Part shown: in pieces, positions 57,434 to 64,000 of the stretch
How the letters are laid out: each line of letters begins with the position of its first letter
Numbering within the stretch: the stretch's first letter is position 1
Assembly (NCBI RefSeq): GCF_050613185.1
Contig: NZ_CP192511.1
Span: 2,294,001 to 2,358,000, forward strand
Source of the DNA: Chelonobacter sp050613185
GTDB lineage: Bacteria; Pseudomonadota; Gammaproteobacteria; Enterobacterales; Pasteurellaceae
Direction: 5' to 3'
DNA: 64,000 nucleotides
Program-made: the position numbers and the translations under genes
The notes under the pieces: model-generated
Told to the model about the DNA's origin: nothing
The model's input: only the letters and a program-made list of their open reading frames with translations
The model's database searches: none

Positions 57434-58000
57434 TTAGCCCCAACGCTGAAATAGATCTTGCGGCAGTGCAATATCAAACTGATCGAGCAAGCGGTTGACG
57501 CTTTGGTTAATCAGGTCGTCGAGGGTTTGCGGTTGATGATAAAACGCCGGCATGAGCGGGGTGATTTGCGCGCCGATTTCGGCGGCTTGGGTCATCAGGC
57601 GTAAATGCCCTAAATGCAGCGGCGTTTCACGCACGCATAAATGCAACGGTTTACGTTCTTTCAGGCAGACATCGGCGGCGCGACTGATCAGATCGTCGCT
57701 GTAGCAATGAGCGATTGCCGATAAGGTTTTGATCGAACACGGCACAACCACCATCCCTAAAGTGCGGTATGAGCCGGAGGAAATCGCCGCGCCAATATCA
57801 CGAATATCATAATTCACATCGGCAAGCGAGCGCACGTCGGCGATACTGGCATTCGTTTCCATTGCAATGGTTTGGCGGGCGGCATTGCTGATAATCAAAT
57901 GGGTTTCGATCTCGGTTTGCTGCAACACTTGCAATAAACGAATGCCATAAATCGCACCGGATGCGCCACTTATGGCAATGATTAAACGGGGTTTTTTCAC
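57434..58000 (-). CDS. ubiX: Flavin prenyltransferase UbiX
   Basis: 188 residues. The Rossmann-like flavoprotein fold has the flavin-binding ISGASGAIYGIRLL and the prenyl-phosphate region with VVPCSIKTLSAIAHC and RETPLHLGHLRLM. It makes prenylated FMN, the cofactor of the UbiD decarboxylase in ubiquinone synthesis. It follows purF (8-base gap), similar to the cvpA-purF-ubiX order of enterics. Confidence 0.95.
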   Translation of the reverse strand: MKKPRLIIAISGASGAIYGIRLLQVLQQTEIETHLIISNAARQTIAMETNASIADVRSLADVNYDIRDIGAAISSGSYRTLGMVVVPCSIKTLSAIAHCYSDDLISRAADVCLKERKPLHLCVRETPLHLGHLRLMTQAAEIGAQITPLMPAFYHQPQTLDDLINQSVNRLLDQFDIALPQDLFQRWG

Positions 58001-58008
58001 GTTAAGTT

Positions 58009-59520
58009 TTATCTTTCGTTATGAATTTCTAAATTAGTTGCGTCTGCTTGCGTTTGTTTCGCTTTGTCGTTGCGCACCGACGCGATGTTCTCTAAGTATT
58101 CTTTTGACACATCACCGGTAATGTATTCGCCGGTAAATACCGAAGTGTCAAAATGTTGGATGTTTGGATTTTCTTGGCGCACCGATTCGGTTAAATCGTT
58201 TAAATCTTGGAAAATCAAGCGATCAACACCGATCAGTTCGGCAATTTCTTCCACACTGCGTCCATAAGCAATCAGTTCATTTTTTGTCGGCATATCAATG
58301 CCATATACGTTAGGATAGCGAATTTCAGGTGCGGCGGAGGCAAAATAGACTTTCTTTGCCCCGGCAAGGCGCGCCATTTCCACAATCTGTTCCGAGGTTG
58401 TGCCGCGCACAATCGAATCATCAACCAACAGCACGTTTTTATCTTTAAATTCAGAGGAAATGGTGTTCAGTTTACGCCGTACCGAATTTTTGCGCTGTTC
58501 CTGCCCCGGCATAATAAAGGTACGCCCGACATAGCGGTTTTTCACATAACCTTGACGATACGGTACGCCCAATTCGTGTGCAATCCGCAAGGCGATATCG
58601 GTGGAGGTTTCCGGAATCGGAATCACTACATCAATCTCCAAATCTTGCCATTCGCGTGCAATTTTTTTGCCTAAACGCTCGCCCATATGTACCCGCGCAG
58701 CATAAACGGATACGCCGTCAATGCAGGAATCCGGGCGGGCAAAATACACATATTCAAAAATACACGGACACAATTCCGGGTTGACCGCACATTGTTCGGA
58801 AGAGAAATTGCCGTTAAAATCAACATAAATCGCTTCGCCCGGATTGACATCACGCACAAACTCAAAACCGATTGCATCCAGCGCGACGCTTTCGGAGGCA
58901 AAGGCATATTCGATAATCCCGTTATCTAATTGGCGCTGTCCCAATACCAGCGGTCGAATACCGTGCGGATCACGGAATGCGATCATACCGAAACCGATAA
59001 TCATCGCCACACAGGCATAAGCGCCGCGAATATCCTGATGGGTTTTTCTGATTGCGTTGAAAATATCATTTGCGGATAAGTCTAGATCGTCGGCTTGATC
59101 TAAATGATAGGCTAAAATATTTAATAGGGCTTCGGAATCGGAATTGGTATTGACGTGGCGGCGGGCTAAGGTGAAAAGTTTTTGTTTGAGTTCCTCGGAG
59201 TTGGTCAGGTTGCCGTTGTGGACGAGGGTTAAGCCGTAAGGAGAGTTGACATAAAACGGTTGTGCTTCGGAAACGCTGGAGCTGCCTGCGGTCGGATAAC
59301 GCACATGCCCAATCCCTGCATTGCCCTGCAAACGGGTCATGTGGATTTGTTGGAACGTATCGCTGACCAAGCCGTTGGCTTTACGCAAGCGGAAGCGATT
59401 TTCATTATCCACCGTTACAATCCCGGCGGCGTCCTGTCCACGGTGTTGCAACACGGTCAAACCATCGTAAATAGCTTGATTAACGGGGGTCTGCCCAATA
59501 ATTCCAATGATTCCACACAT
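58009..59520 (-). CDS. purF: Amidophosphoribosyltransferase PurF
   Basis: 503 residues. N-terminal glutaminase with catalytic Cys2 (MCGIIGIIGQ), GHVRYPTAGSSS and VHNGNLTN; C-terminal phosphoribosyltransferase with the PRPP motif VLLVDDSIVRGTTS. It makes phosphoribosylamine, the first committed step of purine synthesis. It lies downstream of cvpA, 57 bases apart. Confidence 0.97.
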   Translation of the reverse strand: MCGIIGIIGQTPVNQAIYDGLTVLQHRGQDAAGIVTVDNENRFRLRKANGLVSDTFQQIHMTRLQGNAGIGHVRYPTAGSSSVSEAQPFYVNSPYGLTLVHNGNLTNSEELKQKLFTLARRHVNTNSDSEALLNILAYHLDQADDLDLSANDIFNAIRKTHQDIRGAYACVAMIIGFGMIAFRDPHGIRPLVLGQRQLDNGIIEYAFASESVALDAIGFEFVRDVNPGEAIYVDFNGNFSSEQCAVNPELCPCIFEYVYFARPDSCIDGVSVYAARVHMGERLGKKIAREWQDLEIDVVIPIPETSTDIALRIAHELGVPYRQGYVKNRYVGRTFIMPGQEQRKNSVRRKLNTISSEFKDKNVLLVDDSIVRGTTSEQIVEMARLAGAKKVYFASAAPEIRYPNVYGIDMPTKNELIAYGRSVEEIAELIGVDRLIFQDLNDLTESVRQENPNIQHFDTSVFTGEYITGDVSKEYLENIASVRNDKAKQTQADATNLEIHNER

Positions 59521-59577
59521 TTTTGTCTCGTCCTTAGCGGTGTAATTAGCAGTATAAATTGAGAGTTAATTTAACGG

Positions 59578-60069
59578 TTAAAATTTAGATTTAGGCGTTA
59601 AAAAAGAAGAATTCTGTTGTAACTGTTCGAAGAACCATTCTACCACAAAACCAAAGTGCGGTATCAGTTTTGAATTTTTCCACCATTCGGACTGGTCAAA
59701 ATTAGTAAACGTATCCACACAGAAAAGTAAAGCGGCAACAATCAACACTCCGCGCAACACGCCGAAACAGGCGCCTAACACACGATCGGTGCCGGTCAAA
59801 CCGGTTTTGTCGACCAATTGTCCGATAATATAATTAATCACGGCACCGACAATCAAACTACAAATAAACAGAATGGCAATCGCGGCGCCGATACGAATAT
59901 GTTCCGATTCAATTTGGGTTAGCATGCCGGCAAGATAAGGATAAAAGCGGCTGGCAACGAAAAAAGCCATCACCCAGCTGGCGAGCGACATCACTTCTCG
60001 CACAAAACCACGCAATAAACTGACGATAAGGGAGAAAATAATAATGCCGATAATCAGGTAATCTATCAT
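59578..60069 (-). CDS. cvpA: Colicin V production protein CvpA
   Basis: 163 residues with four membrane helices (MIDYLIIGIIIFSLIVSLLRGFVREVMSL split at the first, SLIVGAVINYIIGQLVDKTG in the third). CvpA is an inner-membrane protein needed for colicin V export and biofilm in some bacteria; its normal role is unclear. It is the first gene of cvpA-purF-ubiX. A weak PurR-like stretch was noted upstream but not accepted. Confidence 0.92.
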   Translation of the reverse strand: MIDYLIIGIIIFSLIVSLLRGFVREVMSLASWVMAFFVASRFYPYLAGMLTQIESEHIRIGAAIAILFICSLIVGAVINYIIGQLVDKTGLTGTDRVLGACFGVLRGVLIVAALLFCVDTFTNFDQSEWWKNSKLIPHFGFVVEWFFEQLQQNSSFLTPKSKF

Positions 60070-60294
60070 GTAAAAACTCTAGGAAAAATAGAAAGGAACG
60101 CTAAGCGTGATGAAGGCGTTATTGTACAAAAAAAGGCTATGGTTGCGTAGTGAAATTTTTAAATCAAGGTCAATTCCATTTACAAAGCAAACATTCCTGC
60201 TCGGTTGCGCCACGATAGATCTCGAATTTAAAACGGTTTTCTGCTATTGTTTAGAAACATTTTTTTAACACGCTTTTTAACACAGGATACTCTC

Positions 60295-60777
60295 TTGATC
60301 ACACAATCCTCTTTCCGTGATGCCATGGCGCATTTGGCATCGGCTGTCAGCATTTTAACCACCAGCGGCGAAGCGGGCACGATTGGGCTTACGGTTTCTT
60401 CAGTAACTTCCGTTACCGACTCCCCGGCAACCTTGTTAGTCTGTATCAATCAAGCCAGCGAAGTACATGATATTATCAAACGGAATGGCAAGGTGACAGT
60501 GAATATTCTCAAGGCGGAACAACAAGATTTAGCGCTGCATTTTGCCGCGATGGCGGACAGCACGATGGAACAACGCTTGGCGTGGGATGTGTGGCAAAAT
60601 GCCGAAAACGGCATACCGCACTTGCGCAATGCCTTGGTCAATCTGCAAGGGCGTATTGTTGCCGATAATCATATCGGCACGCACAGTGTCTTTTTTATTG
60701 AAATTGATACGATTGACCTGCAACCCGGCGAAGCACTGCTCTATTTTAACCGTTCGTTTAAAACGATTGCATTATAA
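60295..60777 (+). CDS. HpaC-like flavin reductase
   Basis: 160 residues from TTG 60295, supported by CACAGGA eight bases before it; no ATG occurs before residue 10. The sequence closely follows HpaC: FRDAMAHLASAVSILTTSGEAG, VSSVTSVTDSPATLLVCIN and HLRNALVNLQGRI. HpaC reduces FMN or FAD with NADH for a two-component aromatic monooxygenase. No oxygenase gene lies nearby, so it may be a general flavin reductase. It is convergent with yfbV, with 7 bases between stops. Confidence 0.85.
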   Translation: MITQSSFRDAMAHLASAVSILTTSGEAGTIGLTVSSVTSVTDSPATLLVCINQASEVHDIIKRNGKVTVNILKAEQQDLALHFAAMADSTMEQRLAWDVWQNAENGIPHLRNALVNLQGRIVADNHIGTHSVFFIEIDTIDLQPGEALLYFNRSFKTIAL

Positions 60778-60784
60778 ATGCACT

Positions 60785-61225
60785 CTACAATTCCTCCCAA
60801 AAATCAGCCGATAAGTGTTTATCGGCTGATTTTAATATCTTTGCCAAATCCATAAAAGTCGGTTTTTCAGCCAAGATGAGATATACCTGCTGTTGTTGCA
60901 AAAGCGAGGCTATTTTTTGATAGGCTTGTTTGGCGCTTTCCGCCAACGGCTGCTGCGCACGTTTGCCTAACCACCACAACCCTTGCAACGGAAAACTGAG
61001 GGCGAAAAGTGCGGTCAGCACTGCCGCCGCCAACGCCATTTGATTGCCCGGCAGGGCGATTTGTTGCCAGACTATCGCCGCCACGGCAATTGCCGGCATG
61101 GCTTTTTGCGCAAAACGAACCGCCCGTATAACCCGGTTTTCCGGAAAAATCATGCCTAATTTTGCCTGTTGCGGCCATGTTTCCAGATAATGTTGTCCTA
61201 ACTTAAAAGTGGTAAAAAGGTGCAT
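60785..61225 (-). CDS. yfbV: UPF0208 membrane protein YfbV
   Basis: 146 residues with two membrane segments (about 40-60 and 66-88), matching YfbV (DUF412): FKLGQHYLETWPQQAKLGMIFPENRVIRA and PTFMDLAKILKSADKHL, here in two separated pieces. YfbV is linked to insulating the Ter macrodomain in E. coli together with MatP-related phenotypes. It lies divergent from ackA, as in E. coli. Confidence 0.88.
   Translation of the reverse strand: MHLFTTFKLGQHYLETWPQQAKLGMIFPENRVIRAVRFAQKAMPAIAVAAIVWQQIALPGNQMALAAAVLTALFALSFPLQGLWWLGKRAQQPLAESAKQAYQKIASLLQQQQVYLILAEKPTFMDLAKILKSADKHLSADFWEEL
60802..60837 (+). terminator. Terminator hairpin inside the end of yfbV
   Basis: AAAATCAGCCGATAAG / TATCGGCTGATTTTAATAT: a 12-bp or longer stem with T-rich tail serving the flavin reductase gene; it lies within the last codons of the convergent yfbV. 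Confidence 0.68.
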
Positions 61226-61389
61226 GTTGTCCTGCTCATCGCTAATGAATCGTTATAAAGATCACGTTTTGCGTGGATTTCTCTCGAATTGCAATTTATT
61301 TTATTCTATCAAAAGTGTATCCTATATCGGATAATTTTCTGCGCATACTGCGCCTTTACTTAACTCAACATGAAATAGGTTAAAAAATT

Positions 61390-62595
61390 ATGTCACAAAA
61401 ATTGATCCTGGTTCTAAACTGCGGTAGTTCTTCTTTGAAATTTGCCATTTTAGATCCTCAATCCGGTGATGAGAAACTGTCAGGTTTGGCAGAAGCTTTT
61501 CACTTAGAAGACGCCCGTATCAAATGGAAATTGAATGGCGAAAAAGGCAATGCCGATTTGGGCGCCGGTGCGGCGCATAGCGAAGCATTAAATTTTATCG
61601 TGAACCAAATTTTACCACAAGGCGAAGGATTAAAAGACAGTATTGTGGCGATTGGTCACCGTATCGTACACGGCGGTGAAAGATTTACTCAATCCGTACT
61701 GATTAATGACGACGTCATCGAAGGTATCCGTGACGCAGTACAATTTGCGCCGTTGCACAACCCGGCGCATTTAATCGGGATTGAAGAAGCGTTTAAAGCC
61801 TTCCCTGAGTTAAAAGAGAAAAACGTTGCGGTATTTGATACGGCATTCCACCAAACCATGCCGGAGGAAGCCTATTTATATGCCCTGCCGTATTCCATGT
61901 ATAAAGAACACGGCGTTCGTCGCTACGGCGCACATGGCACCAGCCACTATTATGTTAGCCGCGAAGTGGCGAAAGAGCTGAATATTGCGGAAGATAAAGT
62001 GAACGTGATCACCTGTCACTTAGGTAACGGCGGTTCGGTTGCAGCGATTCGCCACGGCGAATGTATCGACACCTCAATGGGTTTAACCCCGTTGGAAGGT
62101 TTAGTGATGGGAACCCGTTCCGGCGACATCGACCCGGCGATCATCTTCTATATGTACAATACCCTCGGCATGAAAATGGAAGAAATCGAAACGACACTGA
62201 CCAAAAAATCCGGTTTATTGGGCTTGACCGAAGTGACCAGCGACTGCCGCTATGCGGAAGACAACTATGACAGCAAAGCAGACGCCAAACGCGCTATCGA
62301 CGTGTACAGCTACCGTTTGGCCAAATACATCGGTTCTTATATGGCGGTGATCGGCGAGCGTTTGGACGCCATCGTCTTTACCGGCGGTATCGGTGAAAAC
62401 TCGGCGCATATCCGTGAATTGACTTTGGCACACCTGAAATTATTCGGTTATGACATGGATAACGAACGCAATTTGGCGGCGCGTTTCGGTAAATCCGGCA
62501 AAATTACCAGCGATAATTCCCCATTAGCCTTGGTTATCCCGACCAATGAAGAACTGGTTATTGCCCAAGATACAGCGCGCTTGGCCGTAAACTAA
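61390..62595 (+). CDS. ackA: Acetate kinase
   Basis: 401 residues. ASKHA fold: LILVLNCGSSSLKFAI at the start, VIAIGHRIVHGGE-like segment, FDTAFHQTMP, RYGAHGTSHYYVS, NVITCHLGNGGSVAAIRHG and VFTGGIGENSAHIR. It interconverts acetate plus ATP with acetyl phosphate, used with Pta for acetate excretion and ATP gain. A terminator lies between it and pta. Confidence 0.97.
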   Translation: MSQKLILVLNCGSSSLKFAILDPQSGDEKLSGLAEAFHLEDARIKWKLNGEKGNADLGAGAAHSEALNFIVNQILPQGEGLKDSIVAIGHRIVHGGERFTQSVLINDDVIEGIRDAVQFAPLHNPAHLIGIEEAFKAFPELKEKNVAVFDTAFHQTMPEEAYLYALPYSMYKEHGVRRYGAHGTSHYYVSREVAKELNIAEDKVNVITCHLGNGGSVAAIRHGECIDTSMGLTPLEGLVMGTRSGDIDPAIIFYMYNTLGMKMEEIETTLTKKSGLLGLTEVTSDCRYAEDNYDSKADAKRAIDVYSYRLAKYIGSYMAVIGERLDAIVFTGGIGENSAHIRELTLAHLKLFGYDMDNERNLAARFGKSGKITSDNSPLALVIPTNEELVIAQDTARLAVN

Positions 62596-62604
62596 GATTT
62601 TCCG

Positions 62605-62630
62605 CTGCCGACTCAAGTCGGCAGTTTTTT
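62605..62630 (+). terminator. Terminator between ackA and pta
   Basis: CTGCCGACT-CA-AGTCGGCAG followed by six T, 10 bases after the ackA stop. Pta expression needs read-through or its own promoter. Confidence 0.82.
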
Positions 62631-62667
62631 GGTTAAGATTTTTATTCAATATACAAAAGGCGTTATT

Positions 62668-64000
62668 ATGTCTCGTACCATTATTTTAACTCCCGTCAGT
62701 GCCGGCGTCGGTCTGACCAGTGTCAGTTTGGGTTTGGTGCATGCGCTTGAACAAAAAGGCGTAAAAATTGCATTTATGAAACCGATCTCGCAACCAAGCA
62801 GTGGCGAAGATAAGATTGACCGTACCACCTCTATCCTGCGCAACAGCACCTCAGTCGATACCGGCGAACCGATTATGCTGAGTAAAGCGGAATCGTTGAT
62901 CGGTCAAAACCAATCCGATGTGTTGCTGGAAAAAATTGTTGCGCAACACCAATCCTTAAGCAGCAAAAACGAATTGGTGATTGTGGAAGGCTTGATTCCA
63001 ACCAGTAAAAGCACCTATGCCTCCGGTGTTAACTATGAAATTGCGCAAGCGTTGGATGCGGAAATTATTCTGGTCGCCGCACCGGGCACGGACACCCCAA
63101 GCCAATTAATCGAACGTTTGGAAGCGGTTGCCAGTGATTTTGGCGGACGTAACAACCCGAATTTAGTCGGTGTGGTGGTGAATAAATTTAATGCTCCGGT
63201 CGATCAAAGCGGCCGCACCCGTCCGGATTTGAGCGAAATTTTTGATTCTTTCCAAGAGAACGAAAGCTCAATCAATGAAGTTCGCCATTTATTCTCAAAA
63301 AGCCCGTTGACTTTGATCGCCAGTATTCCTTGGAATGCCGACCTCATTGCAACCCGTGCGATTGATATTGCCAAGCACTTAAATGCGCAAATCATTTATG
63401 AAGGTGAAATCAAAACCCGTCGTATCCACGGCATTACTTTCTGCGCCCGTAATTTACCGAACATGGTCGAGCATTTCCGTGCCGGCAGTCTGTTGGTGAC
63501 CTCTGCGGATCGCCCGGATGTATTGGTTGCAGCCTGTTTGGCAGCAATGAACGGCGTCAAAATCGGTGCCTTAGTGCTGACCGGGGGTTATAAAATCGAT
63601 ACCCAAATCAGCAAACTGTGCCAACAAGCTTTTGAAACCGGCTTACCGGTGGTGCGTGTCGAAGGCAACACTTGGCAAACCTCGCTCAACCTGCAAAGTT
63701 TCAATTTGGAAGTGCCGCCGGATGATGCGGAACGAATCGAAACCATTAAACAATTCACCAGTGCGCAATATAATCCGCAGTTTATCGACAGTTTGGTCGG
63801 TTCTTCTTCGCGTTTGCGCCGCTTGTCGCCGCCGGCATTCCGTTATCAATTAACCGAACTGGCACGCAGCGCCAAAAAACGTATCGTGTTGCCGGAAGGC
63901 GACGAACCGCGTACGGTTAAAGCGGCGGCGATTTGTGCTGAACGCGGTATTGCCGAATGTATCTTGTTGGCAAGCCCGGAAGATGTCAACCGTGTTGCTG
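62668..64000 (+). CDS. pta: Phosphate acetyltransferase, partial (runs off the window)
   Basis: The first 444 residues of Pta from ATG 62668. N-terminal P-loop-like domain (MSRTIILTPVSAGVGLTSVS), the DRTGG domain (about 220-340, with ITFCARNLPNMVEHFRAGSL), then the start of the catalytic domain (RIVLPEGDEPRTVKAAAICAERG). It forms acetyl phosphate from acetyl-CoA, working with AckA. The C-terminal 270 residues expected for the long form lie beyond position 64000. Confidence 0.96.
   Translation, partial: MSRTIILTPVSAGVGLTSVSLGLVHALEQKGVKIAFMKPISQPSSGEDKIDRTTSILRNSTSVDTGEPIMLSKAESLIGQNQSDVLLEKIVAQHQSLSSKNELVIVEGLIPTSKSTYASGVNYEIAQALDAEIILVAAPGTDTPSQLIERLEAVASDFGGRNNPNLVGVVVNKFNAPVDQSGRTRPDLSEIFDSFQENESSINEVRHLFSKSPLTLIASIPWNADLIATRAIDIAKHLNAQIIYEGEIKTRRIHGITFCARNLPNMVEHFRAGSLLVTSADRPDVLVAACLAAMNGVKIGALVLTGGYKIDTQISKLCQQAFETGLPVVRVEGNTWQTSLNLQSFNLEVPPDDAERIETIKQFTSAQYNPQFIDSLVGSSSRLRRLSPPAFRYQLTELARSAKKRIVLPEGDEPRTVKAAAICAERGIAECILLASPEDVNRVA

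Noticed and set aside
60070..60240. PurR box before cvpA-purF
   Set aside because: The best stretch (ACGCAACCATAGCCTT on the minus strand) matches only about 10 of 16 positions.

Overview
The window is a 64-kb piece of a Pasteurellaceae chromosome. The 9-base DNA uptake signal AAGTGCGGT and its complement ACCGCACTT recur throughout, often as back-to-back pairs that form terminators. That places the organism in the Haemophilus/Aggregatibacter/Pasteurella (Hin-type) uptake-signal group. Gene content and order (pheST-ihfA-nlpC, folE-moeA-moeB, two adjacent ferritins, a beta carbonic anhydrase with Haemophilus-type allosteric residues) agree. The genus cannot be fixed from the sequence alone.

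Positions 1 to about 13,938 are the right-hand part of an integrative and conjugative element (ICE) of the ICEHin1056/PFGI-1 type. On the minus strand lies the end of a type IV secretion operon (TIGR03757, TIGR03756, and a TIGR03755 protein carrying an extra cell-wall-hydrolase-like C-terminus), followed by two poorly known genes. On the plus strand lie small membrane or unknown genes preceded by strong stem-loop leaders, a 1284-residue trimeric autotransporter adhesin, a tiny exported protein just behind it, a ribbon-helix-helix protein, a MobH-type relaxase and a tyrosine integrase. The integrase reading frame is broken at a run of eight T. The element ends at a 62-bp copy of the 3' end of tRNA-Leu(UAA), the attachment site. 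A ParE/RelE-type toxin-antitoxin pair follows directly.

From about 14.9 kb on, the chromosome is ordinary core sequence: yciO-rluB-cysB; an orphan minC; ycgL-mltB-ycgM; the ribonucleotide reductase operon nrdA-nrdB-yfaE; MOSC and DUF2301 genes; degP behind a sigma-E-type promoter; matP divergent from a Lon-family protease and fabA; pheST behind a Phe-rich leader peptide and attenuator; ihfA-nlpC; a 26-residue membrane protein; carbonic anhydrase; yadGH; an AAA_14/DUF4143 ATPase; chrA; ppnN-queF; yqcC-truC; a TAXI-TRAP transporter with its Usp protein; a stress and iron cluster (dps, uspE, fnr, two ferritins); folE-moeA-moeB; a decayed DUF4143 gene; ubiX; cvpA-purF; an HpaC-like flavin reductase; yfbV-ackA-pta (pta runs off the window).

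The window appears to contain the replication terminus. A 28-bp sequence at 53,958-53,985 has the exact E. coli XerD arm and a good XerC arm of a dif site. A perfect matS site lies in moeB (56,681), matP itself is present, and a one-mismatch matS lies inside a perfect palindrome just upstream of matP. The most interesting points are this dif/matS/matP set, the pheST attenuator, the adhesin-carrying ICE with its stem-loop leaders, the muralytic fusion in the transfer operon, and a MinC without neighbouring MinD/MinE that lacks the arginine of the MinD-binding RSGQ motif.
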